A model generated the notes under the pieces. It saw only the letters and a list, made by a program, of their open reading frames with translations, did not search any database and had not been told where the DNA came from. From positions 1-10,710 of the forward strand of contig CANQCJ010000063.1 in assembly GCA_947589205.1 (NCBI GenBank): a stretch of 10,710 nt of DNA, given 5' to 3'. Origin of the DNA: an uncultured Ruminococcus sp. (GTDB taxonomy: Bacteria; Bacillota; Clostridia; Oscillospirales; Ruminococcaceae). The position numbers and the translations under genes were made by a program. This document shows positions 1 through 6,689 of the stretch, piece after piece; position 1 is the first letter of the stretch; each line of letters starts with the position of its first letter.

Positions 1-134
1 CTGCCGTCCCGTGAAATAAATTCAGGTATCATATTCTGTTCTATGCATGTGGTTTTATAATGGTTGAGGAGTCCATTCGCTAATGTACTTTTGCCTATAC
101 CGCTTGCTCCTGTTATAAAAATAAAATCTTTCAT
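1..134 (-). CDS. P-loop kinase-like protein, N-terminal fragment cut by window edge
   Basis: This reading frame starts at an ATG at 132-134 and runs off the left end of the window after 44 codons, so only the N-terminus is visible. It begins MKDFIFITGASGIGKSTLAN, with a clear Walker A motif (GASGIGKST, residues about 9-17) straight after a hydrophobic beta strand. That layout is typical of small P-loop kinases and related ATP-binding proteins. A GGAGAG-like ribosome binding site lies just upstream, at about 141-147. It is the last gene of the leftward accessory run and follows a GNAT gene after an 85-bp gap. The substrate cannot be told from this fragment; nucleoside, nucleotide or antibiotic kinases are all possible. 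Confidence 0.75.
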   Translation of the reverse strand, partial: MKDFIFITGASGIGKSTLANGLLNHYKTTCIEQNMIPEFISRDG

Positions 135-219
135 ATTTACTCTCTCCTAACCTTGTATCAAGCTTTGCAAGATCATACCCATGTTATTTTCAATTTTGAT
201 ACGATCAAAAAAATACCTC

Positions 220-705
220 TCACAACCCCTTTTCCATATACCCGCAGGTAAAAGGAAAAAAATCAAATTTCTTCGTACCAATATGAAGAAAGCCCTGATC
301 CTCATACCATTTTCGCAAGACCCGATTTTCTTCTACAATCCCGATGTTGATCTTCTTAGATCCTTCTTTTTTGGCTCTTTCAAAAGCATCGTTCAGCAAA
401 GCAGCGCCGATACCCTCATGGCGATATTCCGGAAGAACGCATAAATTATTGAGTTCACATTGATGATCGTCCTGCCAAAGCAAGGAATAATACCCTATTA
501 TTTTTCCGCTGTCAAGACAATATGCGATCATGCTCCTGCGTTCGATCTCCAATTGATAATACAGCCTGTCGGCGTTTATTGCAAAAGCCGTAAATCTCGG
601 CGCATTATCTTCATTAAATCCAAATTCATCTGCGACCGTTATAAAACTGTTTCTGATGACCTGTACACATTCGGGAATATCTTTTTTCTCGATCTCTTTT
701 ATCAT
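220..705 (-). CDS. GNAT-family N-acetyltransferase (161 aa)
   Basis: This is a single-domain GNAT acetyltransferase, an enzyme type that moves an acetyl group from acetyl-CoA to an amine. The 161-aa length is normal for the family. The acetyl-CoA pyrophosphate-binding motif A is visible as RHEGIGA at residues 95-101, preceded by the usual beta-4 strand (LNNLCVLPEY). A later segment (residues about 125-140, ENRVLRKWYEDQGF) matches the conserved N-x(5-7)-YE-x2-GF element of motif B. The ATG at 705 has an AAAGGA ribosome binding site immediately upstream. It follows the flavoprotein gene by only 12 bp, so the two are probably cotranscribed. The acceptor substrate cannot be predicted; small molecules, including antibiotics, and protein N-termini are all possible. 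Confidence 0.88.
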   Translation of the reverse strand: MIKEIEKKDIPECVQVIRNSFITVADEFGFNEDNAPRFTAFAINADRLYYQLEIERRSMIAYCLDSGKIIGYYSLLWQDDHQCELNNLCVLPEYRHEGIGAALLNDAFERAKKEGSKKINIGIVEENRVLRKWYEDQGFLHIGTKKFDFFPFTCGYMEKGL

Positions 706-717
706 GGTTTTCCTTTC

Positions 718-1287
718 TCATAAGCTCCTATTCATCGGATAGCCGTTAAAAAAACGCACAATGCTGTTTATTCCGCAAATGACCCTTTCGTCCAGAATTG
801 CGGGTATTTCATTGGTATTGTGACTGTACACAGCATCATGAATGCTGTAGCAATTCATTTGATGCAGCAAAATTCGCGCAGTTTCAAACGGCTTTTCTAT
901 ACGTCCGTCCCCGCCGCCCACAAGTATGACCGCTCCCTTTTTTGATCTTGTTATCGGCGTTTCATTTCTGAAAAAACGGGCGCAGTAATATCTTTGCAGC
1001 CTGCTTGCCGTATTCAATAATTGACCTGTCAATTCCGAAAAATATATCGGAGAAGCTATCACGATATTGTCGCACGCTTCAATATACGAATATACCTCCT
1101 GCATTTCATCGTCGATCGCACAGCCGTCATTTTTCCAACAATATCTGCAATCTATACAGGGCGATATATTGCAGCTGTATGTATTTACGATGTGAATTTC
1201 ACCCTTTAGAGTGTAAGCCAGTTTTTCAACAAGTGAAGCGGTGTCTCCGTTCGCTCTCGGCGAACCGTTCAGTATCAGTGTTTTCAT
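718..1287 (-). CDS. Iron-sulfur flavoprotein-like NADPH-dependent FMN reductase family protein (189 aa)
   Basis: This is a flavodoxin-fold redox protein. The N-terminal MKTLILNGSPRANGDTASLV carries the FMN-phosphate-binding loop (GSPRxNGxT, residues 8-16). The segment VIASPIYFSELTGQL (residues about 76-90) is the second flavin-contacting loop of the NADPH-dependent FMN reductase superfamily. Four cysteines at residues 44, 47, 50 and 56 form C-x2-C-x2-C-x5-C, the compact spacing of the 4Fe-4S motif in archaeal and clostridial iron-sulfur flavoproteins (Isf). A cluster plus FMN is therefore inferred. The length suits the family. The ATG at 1287 sits 6 nt after AAGGAG. A frameshifted relative lies just upstream and a GNAT gene 12 bp downstream. 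Electron partners and substrate are unknown; a role in oxidative stress or as a general electron carrier is only a guess. Confidence 0.85.
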   Translation of the reverse strand: MKTLILNGSPRANGDTASLVEKLAYTLKGEIHIVNTYSCNISPCIDCRYCWKNDGCAIDDEMQEVYSYIEACDNIVIASPIYFSELTGQLLNTASRLQRYYCARFFRNETPITRSKKGAVILVGGGDGRIEKPFETARILLHQMNCYSIHDAVYSHNTNEIPAILDERVICGINSIVRFFNGYPMNRSL

Positions 1288-1345
1288 TTTTTCTCCTTGA
1301 AATTAAGCTTAACAGCGTAAAATAACAATTTTTAAGACATTAAAA

Positions 1346-1884
1346 TTATATACTTTTACAGAACTCAATTATCTCATCCTTTCTTTGTTCCACAGCTTCC
1401 TTATACTCCACGGAACACAGCCCCAGCCTGCCGCGGCACTCTATTTCCATGTGTCCGTAAAAATGTTCGATGCTTTCAAAAATACGCTGACATTCTCTCA
1501 TACTTGTTCCTGTTCTTAAAGCCACTGTATAGCCTTTCTTTCCCGAGCTTAAAGCCGCATGCGGCTCATGGGTATTGCACCATGGAGTACATCTGTCGAT
1601 AAAAGCTTTGAACTGACCCGGAATATCCGCCCAATAAGAGGGCGATACGGATATTATAGCATCTGCCCATTCAAAAGCTTCGATAATTTTTTCTACATCA
1701 TCATTCATAACACATTTTGCGGTACTATGGCAGGTCCTGCAGCCTTTACAAAAATTAAATTTATATCGTCAATACATATACCCTTGACTTCATATCGCTC
1801 CGTAAGACATTCTGAAATTATATTTACTATCTCCGCCGCAGCTCCGTTTTTTACCGGGCTGCAATTTATTACTAAGGCTCTCAT
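1346..1884 (-). pseudogene. Frameshifted iron-sulfur flavoprotein-like gene
   Basis: The gene starts at an ATG at 1884, after an AAAGGA ribosome binding site, with MRALVINCSPVKNGAAAEIV. This is the flavin-phosphate loop of the NADPH-dependent FMN reductase/Isf family. The frame then stops after about 58 codons. A second frame continues the same protein as FCKGCRTCHSTAKCVMNDD and then SVSPSYWADIPGQFKAFIDR, through to residue-complete C-terminus EFCKSI at 1346. The break lies at or near a run of five A on the plus strand (1750-1754, T5 in the coding sense). One additional T restores a continuous protein of about 179 aa. The Cys motif is again C-x2-C-x2-C-x5-C. The start overlaps the stop of the upstream GNAT by ATGA (1881-1884), implying translational coupling. 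It could be a true pseudogene, a phase-variable homopolymer or a sequencing error. Confidence 0.8.
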
Positions 1885-2423
1885 TTTATCCTTTCTCCCA
1901 AAGCTTTCTGTTTTGACAAATACAAAACAAGCTCGTCATCGTTACGGCAGTCGCTATACGGCTCACATATCCTATCCTTATACCAAACGCCGCTTCCGTC
2001 AGGAATATATCCTCTTTTAATATACATTCTCTGCGCGCTCCCGTAACCGCTGTGCAGTCCCACTCCGAGATATATCACGTCCGAATAAGAAAATGCGATA
2101 TTTTCCGCAATATCCATAAGCCTGCTGCCTATCCCTCTGCGCCTGTATTTTTCCAAAACGCTAAAATCCACTATCTCCGCATAGCCCATATCAGCAAACG
2201 CTCCGCTTTTTGCATTCGGGTAAATATTAATATACCCTGCAATATTACCGTTCCATTCGGCAATTAAATTTATTGATATTCCCTCGGCTTGATGCTTCAA
2301 GCGCATTTCATACTTGTCTATTGTCGAATCCCAACCCTGCGCTCTCTCTTCATTTGTAATGATCTCGGCGTCGCTTTGCCGAAGATCTCTTATCAATATT
2401 CCGTTTTCATTATAGTATACCAT
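1881..2423 (-). CDS. GNAT-family N-acetyltransferase (180 aa)
   Basis: This is a single-domain GNAT enzyme, predicted to acetylate an amine using acetyl-CoA. Motif A is clear as RRRGIGS (residues 94-100) after the strand AEIVDFSVLEKY. The distal part has YGSAQRMYIKRGYIPDGSG (residues about 127-145), the (A)QRMYxxxGY element of motif B followed by PDGSGVWYKD. That block recurs in a subgroup of uncharacterised Firmicutes GNATs. The ATG at 2423 follows GAGGT at a suitable distance. Its stop codon overlaps the start of the broken flavoprotein gene by four bases, so the pair was probably made as a translationally coupled unit. The substrate is unknown. No signal peptide or membrane segment is seen, so it should be cytoplasmic. 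Confidence 0.88.
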   Translation of the reverse strand: MVYYNENGILIRDLRQSDAEIITNEERAQGWDSTIDKYEMRLKHQAEGISINLIAEWNGNIAGYINIYPNAKSGAFADMGYAEIVDFSVLEKYRRRGIGSRLMDIAENIAFSYSDVIYLGVGLHSGYGSAQRMYIKRGYIPDGSGVWYKDRICEPYSDCRNDDELVLYLSKQKALGERIK

Positions 2424-2486
2424 TTTTATACCTCATTAAATACAGATTTTTCCGGGTTGAAAAATCATATCAAAAAACCTATCTTT

Positions 2487-3350
2487 TTACATCAAAGTCC
2501 ACTTTATCACTTTAGATGATATTGTCATTCCTATGCGAAAATAAAAATTTTGCTCCGATAAAACTATCGCTCTTTTTGCGCCCCGTCCTGCCGCGATATT
2601 TACCGCTTCATATATGACCGCTTTGCCAAGTCCTTTTTTCCGATGTTCGGGAACTGTCGCTGCCGGCTCTATATAAGCAGTCTCGCCGCCGTCATACCAC
2701 ACTCCGCAGTGTGCCGCATATATGCCGTCTTTTTCTGCAAAAACCTTTATATACTCATCATCATTCAGTCGTCCTTGCGCCTTAGCGGTCTCCTTATCCG
2801 GCACTTCAAGCTCTCCATCGTTATCAAAGCCGCGCCATATCACCTGCCGCCACTTATATTCGTCAGGCTCATAGACCATTTTGAATCCGTCCGGCAGGAT
2901 CACATTACGTTTTTTATCGTTAAGCGTCAGCTCTAAAACGCTTTCAAAATGCTGCCCCATAAATCCGCAGCTTTCAAGGATATCGCAAAGCTGTTTATCC
3001 GTTTCGTTTGCATGGATAATTGCTTCATTTCCGTCAACATCTATCACATATTCGATCATTTTTCTTAAAAGCTCTCGATCAGGTTCGGCGTGCAGGAGAT
3101 ACCACCTGTCGTCATAAGAAGTATCAAACAGCGCAAGACCTGTTAGCTTGCCGTTTTTGTCTTTAAAAAATGCCATACTTGAGATCTTTTCCCTGTCAAG
3201 ATACGGAGAAGTCATCATCCAATCAAATCGTCCCCAATGAAAATGCTCATTGATCCCGTTATCGGCAAACGTTTTCAAAAAGCTATGAGCATCATTGTAT
3301 TGACCTGCAAAATGTTCAGGCAAAAGCTTATAATTTTCTATTGTATACAT
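2487..3350 (-). CDS. Two-domain GNAT-family acetyltransferase (287 aa)
   Basis: At 287 aa this is about twice the length of one GNAT domain. The C-terminal half (residues about 155-287) holds a recognisable catalytic domain: TAYIEPAATVPEHRKKGLGKA, with motif A RKKGLGKA at 237-244, followed by SEQNFYFRIGM near the end. The N-terminal half (about 20-140) looks like a degenerate second GNAT fold, with LTGLALFDTSYDDRWYLLHA as paired strands and CDILESCGF resembling motif B but no acetyl-CoA loop. I start it at the ATG at 3350, preceded by a strong GAGGAGG ribosome binding site. A TTG five codons earlier (3365) would place that site inside the gene. It is the first gene after the jag-operon terminator. 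The substrate is unknown. Confidence 0.85.
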   Translation of the reverse strand: MYTIENYKLLPEHFAGQYNDAHSFLKTFADNGINEHFHWGRFDWMMTSPYLDREKISSMAFFKDKNGKLTGLALFDTSYDDRWYLLHAEPDRELLRKMIEYVIDVDGNEAIIHANETDKQLCDILESCGFMGQHFESVLELTLNDKKRNVILPDGFKMVYEPDEYKWRQVIWRGFDNDGELEVPDKETAKAQGRLNDDEYIKVFAEKDGIYAAHCGVWYDGGETAYIEPAATVPEHRKKGLGKAVIYEAVNIAAGRGAKRAIVLSEQNFYFRIGMTISSKVIKWTLM

Positions 3351-3435
3351 AGTTGACCTCCTCAAATAAAAAACAATATCAAAATCTCAGCTTATCCTGC
3401 AAAACCGCACTTTGTAACCGCTTTTTTCGTTTATT

Positions 3436-3470
3436 TAAAAATCATCTCCCCCACCCGAAGGCAAGGGAGA
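3436..3470 (-). terminator. Rho-independent terminator of the rpmH-khpB operon
   Basis: Read on the minus strand, bases 3470-3445 form an 11-bp stem (3 of the 11 pairs are G-U) closed by a C(UUCG)G tetraloop at 3459-3456. Five U encoded by 3441-3437 follow after a short UGA. The wobble pairs become C-A mismatches on the plus strand, so the stem is optimised for minus-strand RNA. A T run beyond the stem on the plus strand may give weak reverse activity. It lies 26 bp beyond the khpB stop and separates the conserved operon from the accessory genes. Confidence 0.85.
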
Positions 3471-3496
3471 CCCTTTTTTAAATTAAAAAACAAAAA

Positions 3497-4294
3497 TCAA
3501 AATTCAATTTTTCCGTATAATCCCGAACCGAGATTCATTTCGTCCTCCGGCTTGGGTTTTTTGTAATCCTTTTCAAAGCTCGTAGTTATATCGTAGTGCG
3601 GCTTTAACGGCTTTGATCTTCTGTCGTTTCTTCTGCCGCCGTTTCTGCCCTTTCCGCCGGAACGGTAGGGTCTCTTTTCGGTGGAGCTTATAATTACCTT
3701 GCGGTAAGGCTCTTCGCCGATAGACTTAGACGTAACGCCCTCGATCTCCGAGATCTTCGCGTGGATAATTCTTCTCTCATAGGGATTCATAGGCTCGAGC
3801 GCGCTCGTTCTGCCTGTTCTCTTGACGTTGGCTGCAAGCTTTTCCGCGAGCCTTTCAAGAGTTTCCTTTCTTCTCTGTCTGAAACCGTTACAGTCGATGG
3901 TTATTCTGAAATAACCTCTGTCCAGCTTGTTGCAGACGAGCGATGAAAGATACTGGAGCGAATCGAGCAGGTCTCCTCTTTTTCCGAGAAGCTCTTCAAG
4001 TCCGTCTCCTTTAAGCTCAACATTGATGCCCTCTTCGGTATCCTCGGCTTCGATGATCAGATCTTCAACGCCTATTTTTTCGAGAACTCTCCTCATATAA
4101 TCGACGGCGATGTCTTTTTTTGTGGGCGGTTCATATGACGAGTCAACGACCGCTTCTCCCTTGATCTTTCCGAATATTCCTTTTTTCGGTTCCTCTACGA
4201 TCTCAAACGTTATCAGACTTTCCTCTGCTCCGAATTCCTGCACCGCCATAGCCTTTGCTTCCTCGATAGTCGCGGCGGTAAAACGCTGTTTCAT
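3497..4294 (-). CDS. khpB: KhpB/Jag, KH and R3H domain RNA-binding protein
   Basis: This is the Jag (KhpB, EloR) protein, an RNA-binding factor that in Firmicutes works with KhpA and affects cell elongation and division. With the ATG at 4294 it has 265 residues. The Jag_N domain covers about 1-50 and includes KKGIFGKIKGEAVV. A KH domain follows with its GxxG loop as GKRG at 104-107 and then DLLDSLQYL. The R3H domain contains EPMNPYERRIIHAKI with R174-x3-H178 and ends in EEPYRKVII. After residue 210 comes a basic, Gly/Arg-rich linker and a C-terminal LYGKIEF. A longer start at 4369 is possible but would overlap yidC by 56 bases; the 4294 start has an AAAGGA site and a 19-bp gap. It is the last gene of the operon. 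Confidence 0.95.
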   Translation of the reverse strand: MKQRFTAATIEEAKAMAVQEFGAEESLITFEIVEEPKKGIFGKIKGEAVVDSSYEPPTKKDIAVDYMRRVLEKIGVEDLIIEAEDTEEGINVELKGDGLEELLGKRGDLLDSLQYLSSLVCNKLDRGYFRITIDCNGFRQRRKETLERLAEKLAANVKRTGRTSALEPMNPYERRIIHAKISEIEGVTSKSIGEEPYRKVIISSTEKRPYRSGGKGRNGGRRNDRRSKPLKPHYDITTSFEKDYKKPKPEDEMNLGSGLYGKIEF

Positions 4295-4313
4295 TTTTAA
4301 CTCATTCCTTTCT

Positions 4314-5663
4314 TTACTCTTCCTTGTATTCATCGCCGTATTTTTCGGCGTAACGTTTTCTTGCTTCATTAAGTCTCTGACGGTTAAGTTCCTTTAACTG
4401 CGCCTTCGTCAGCCTGCTCTCGTCAAGCTCGTCGTCATCATCGTCGTCGTCCGCATAAACTCTCTTTTTTCCGCCGGAATTTTCCGCGACCGCGTTAGCC
4501 TGTTCGTTTCTTACCTCGAGAGCTCTTTCCATGAGAGAAGGACCTTTTTTCTTTCTCTTTTCCTTTTCCTTCTTCATGTCCTTTTCAACGAGCCTCTGAA
4601 CTCTTGCGGGAGTGTAGATGAGGTTCAAGAAAACCGTCTGAACGAGCGCGAACGCCGATGAATATATCCAGTATATACCAAGTGCGCAGGGGAATTTAAA
4701 GCCTATCCAGAGCGAGAAAAGCGGCAGGAAAAACAGCGGCAGCAGCATAGCCATGCTCATTTTCATAGCCGGATTGTTTTTCTTTGCAAACAACTGCGAA
4801 ATGACCATGCTTATTATCTGAATGATAAACGAAGCATAGGGGATATACTTTGTCGCGTCGTTTTTAGACGGTATCTTGCCAAGCTCAAGACCGAGCATGG
4901 TATAGTCAAAATCGCTTATCGCGCTTTGAACGTCCTGACTCAACACGCCGAGATATTTTCCGTCGGCTTTTGAATGAAAGTTAAAAAGCAGTACCTCCGG
5001 ACCGTATCTTGTCTGCATCATGTTGCGGGTAAAGTTATCCTCGTTCATGATGAATTTATCCAGTCCTTCATAATCGGCAAAGCTGTTTAAAAGTCTCTGC
5101 TTTTCCTCATCGGTGAGCTTGTCCAAAGCTTTTGCGCTGTTAGGATATTTTTCCTCATCGGTGAGAAGCCTTTCAAGCTCTTCGGCGCGCTTGTCGGCGG
5201 CTGTTCCGCTAAGAAGCGTCTCTATATCGTTTTTATCGGTATCTACCTCACTGCTTATGACATAAGCGTTCTGCAAAAACGCGGAATCGCCGCTGATATT
5301 GGCGTCGTTCGCGTCGGTGATGTAGGTCAAGGGTCCGTAAACTACCGGTATCAGCGCATAGAGCAGTATGATAGGCACGAACATCGGCAGGCAGCTCGAC
5401 ATAGGATTGTAATTTGCCTTGGTGTAGACCTTCATCATTTCCTCGTTGAGCTTTTCCTGATTTTTTCCGTATTTCTTCTTCAGCTTTTCTATCTCAGGCT
5501 GAAGCATATTCATTCTCGTTGTATTCTTCTGCTGCTTTATGTAAAGAGGCAGCGTTATTATCCTTGTTATAAACGTAAAAATAAGAAGAGCAAGACCGTA
5601 ATTCTTTACGAGCATATAGCAGCCCTTCATAAGCCAGCCGAATGGTTTGGCAATAAGTCCCAT
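4314..5663 (-). CDS. yidC: YidC/Oxa1-family membrane protein insertase with long extracytoplasmic insertion
   Basis: This insertase places proteins in the cytoplasmic membrane, alone or with SecYEG. The first membrane helix (about 17-40, YMLVKNYGLALLIFTFITRI) carries the groove arginine, R34. A basic cytoplasmic hairpin with coiled-coil character follows (about 43-85), then a second helix (SCLPMFVPIILLYALIPVVY, 90-109) and three more hydrophobic segments between about 274 and 350. No lipoprotein signal is seen, unlike SpoIIIJ. At 449 aa it is far longer than typical Gram-positive YidC (about 260-300 aa). The excess is an acidic, charged insertion between helices 2 and 3 (about 115-260) and a long cytoplasmic tail with a basic KKEKEKRKKK run and seven aspartates (405-411). 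It starts 9 bp after yidD. Confidence 0.93.
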   Translation of the reverse strand: MGLIAKPFGWLMKGCYMLVKNYGLALLIFTFITRIITLPLYIKQQKNTTRMNMLQPEIEKLKKKYGKNQEKLNEEMMKVYTKANYNPMSSCLPMFVPIILLYALIPVVYGPLTYITDANDANISGDSAFLQNAYVISSEVDTDKNDIETLLSGTAADKRAEELERLLTDEEKYPNSAKALDKLTDEEKQRLLNSFADYEGLDKFIMNEDNFTRNMMQTRYGPEVLLFNFHSKADGKYLGVLSQDVQSAISDFDYTMLGLELGKIPSKNDATKYIPYASFIIQIISMVISQLFAKKNNPAMKMSMAMLLPLFFLPLFSLWIGFKFPCALGIYWIYSSAFALVQTVFLNLIYTPARVQRLVEKDMKKEKEKRKKKGPSLMERALEVRNEQANAVAENSGGKKRVYADDDDDDDELDESRLTKAQLKELNRQRLNEARKRYAEKYGDEYKEE

Positions 5664-5672
5664 AATTTTATT

Positions 5673-5945
5673 TTATCCTTTCCCGACTTTCCTCGATTTA
5701 AAAAAATAATCCGCCGTCAGCTTATCGGGCACTCTGTCTATTCCTCCCGGACTCCACGGATTACAGCGAAGTATCCTCCATACGGCAAGCAATATACCCT
5801 TTATCGGACCGTGCTTTTTAAGCGCGTCGAGCGCGTAAGCCGAACAGGACGGATAGTATCTGCACCTTGCGCCGAACATCGGACTGATAAATTTTCTGTA
5901 AAAAATTATCGGCGCGCTGAGCAGCCATACAAATAAAGCTCTCAT
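5673..5945 (-). CDS. yidD: YidD membrane protein insertion efficiency factor
   Basis: YidD is a small membrane-associated protein that helps YidC-dependent insertion; its exact mechanism is not settled. The 90-aa sequence has an N-terminal amphipathic or hydrophobic segment (MRALFVWLLSAPIIFYRKFI). The family signature CRYYPSCSAYALDAL (C28, C34) follows, with KKHG at 43-46 and the ILRCNPWSPGGIDRVP block with C61. Length is close to the usual 70-90. Its start overlaps the rnpA stop by four bases (ATGA, 5942-5945), so translation is probably coupled. The yidC gene follows directly, and the yidC ribosome binding site lies within the last codons of yidD. This is the classic rnpA-yidD-yidC arrangement. 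Confidence 0.95.
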   Translation of the reverse strand: MRALFVWLLSAPIIFYRKFISPMFGARCRYYPSCSAYALDALKKHGPIKGILLAVWRILRCNPWSPGGIDRVPDKLTADYFFKSRKVGKG

Positions 5946-6274
5946 ATATCCATCTTTTTTACAAGTCTTTTCTTAAAAAATTCCTCTATATCCGTACTTT
6001 TAAGACCGTTTATCGCAGGTCTTGCCGCAAAAACGATATCGTAGCCTATGGCGAACAGCGTTTCGTTACGCCTGTAAGCGGCTCTTATTATCCTTTTAGC
6101 TCTGTTGCGTTCCACCGCGCCGCCTATCTTTTTTGAAACGCTTATGCCTACTCTGTTAAAAGCTTCTCCGTTAGGCAGAAAATAAGCCGTCAGATATTTG
6201 CAGGCGCACCAGTCTCCCTTTTTAAAGCATCTGGAAAACGCCCTGCTGTCTTTTAAAACAACGGAAAAAAGCAT
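5942..6274 (-). CDS. rnpA: RNase P protein component
   Basis: RnpA is the small basic protein subunit that helps the RNase P ribozyme bind precursor tRNA and mature its 5' end. The 110-aa length is typical. The family signature appears as SKKIGGAVERNRAKRIIRAAYR (residues about 47-68), written here in two halves: SKKIGGAVE and RNRAKRIIRAAYR. The RNR motif lies at 56-58, with the following basic helix. The N-terminal LKDSRAFSRCFKKG matches the usual start of the central cleft strand region. The ATG at 6274 is preceded by GAGGTG. It lies 152 bp downstream of rpmH, in a spacer holding two hairpins, and overlaps yidD by four bases. Cotranscription with rpmH is usual in bacteria and likely here. 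Confidence 0.95.
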   Translation of the reverse strand: MLFSVVLKDSRAFSRCFKKGDWCACKYLTAYFLPNGEAFNRVGISVSKKIGGAVERNRAKRIIRAAYRRNETLFAIGYDIVFAARPAINGLKSTDIEEFFKKRLVKKMDI

Positions 6275-6332
6275 AATGCACCTCTAACCGACAAAATCCT
6301 TCAAAAAAACGCTCAAAGCCCGGATAAAGAAG

Positions 6333-6374
6333 CACGACCGTATACAAGCCGATAAAGCTTAGTATAAGGTCGTG
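6333..6374 (-). promoter_or_regulatory. Long imperfect hairpin in the rpmH-rnpA spacer
   Basis: CACGACC (6333-6339) pairs with GGTCGTG (6368-6374), TATAC (6341-6345) with GTATA (6362-6366), and AAGC (6346-6349) with GCTT (6357-6360). Together they make about 16 base pairs with one 1x1 mismatch, one bulged base and a 7-nt loop. No U tract follows on either strand, so it does not look like an intrinsic terminator. It could be an RNase processing site or a stabiliser that sets different levels of rpmH and rnpA mRNA; that role is inference. Confidence 0.55.
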
Positions 6375-6388
6375 AAGCATACTTGTCA

Positions 6389-6416
6389 GCGCCGGACCTT
6401 ATTTACTGCACGGCGC
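6389..6416 (-). promoter_or_regulatory. GC-rich hairpin just after rpmH
   Basis: GCGCCG (6389-6394) pairs with CGGCGC (6411-6416) around a 16-nt loop, starting ten bases beyond the rpmH stop in the direction of transcription. There is no following U run, so complete termination is unlikely. It could protect the 3' end of a processed rpmH message. The stem is only six pairs, so chance cannot be excluded. Confidence 0.4.
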
Positions 6417-6426
6417 AAAATAACGA

Positions 6427-6561
6427 TCAATAGGTAAGTCTTGCTCTTCCCTTAGCTCTTCTTCTTGCAAGAACCTTTCTTCCGTTCTTGGTAGACATTC
6501 TCTTCATAAACCCGTGTACCTTTTTTCTGGTAAGCTTTTTGGGCTGATAAGTTCTTTTCAT
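6427..6561 (-). CDS. rpmH: 50S ribosomal protein L34 (44 aa)
   Basis: L34 is a tiny, very basic protein of the large ribosomal subunit. The 44-aa product begins MKRTYQPKKLTRKKVHGF and continues with KRMSTKNGRKVLARRRAKGR, ending in RLTY. These are near-perfect matches to the family signature (KRTYQP, HGFxxRMxTxxGRxVLxxRRxKGR). The ATG at 6561 has a strong GGGAGG ribosome binding site a few bases upstream. It is the first gene of the leftward operon, downstream of a good sigma-A-type promoter, and faces away from dnaA as is usual beside bacterial origins. Confidence 0.97.
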   Translation of the reverse strand: MKRTYQPKKLTRKKVHGFMKRMSTKNGRKVLARRRAKGRARLTY

Positions 6562-6609
6562 GTTATTTCCCTCCCGGATAAAATTTCAAAAATACCTCTG
6601 CAATTTACT

Positions 6610-6639
6610 ATTATACAATAAATATAACGCTCTTGTCAA
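6610..6639 (-). promoter_or_regulatory. rpmH: Sigma-A-type promoter for the rpmH operon
   Basis: On the minus strand TTGACA (6639-6634) and TATAAT (6615-6610) are separated by 18 bp. Both hexamers match consensus exactly. The expected start of transcription is near 6603, giving a leader of about 40 nt before rpmH. Such a strong promoter fits a ribosomal protein operon. Confidence 0.85.
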
Positions 6640-6689
6640 CCGTGTTTACAATTTTTTTACATTTAAAGCTTTTATTTTCTTGTGGCTAC

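Noticed and set aside
2445..2467. GATTTTT/AAAAATC inverted repeat between two GNAT genes
   Set aside because: The stem is almost all A-T and no U tract follows on the minus strand, so it is not supported as a terminator; AT-rich spacers give such repeats by chance.
3497..4369. Longer khpB start at 4369
   Set aside because: It would overlap yidC by 56 bases and adds a lysine-rich segment not seen in Jag proteins; the ATG at 4294 has a proper ribosome binding site and matches the usual Jag N-terminus.
6611..6619. TTATACAAT as a DnaA box upstream of dnaA
   Set aside because: It lacks the final CACA part of the box and overlaps the rpmH -10 element, which explains it better.
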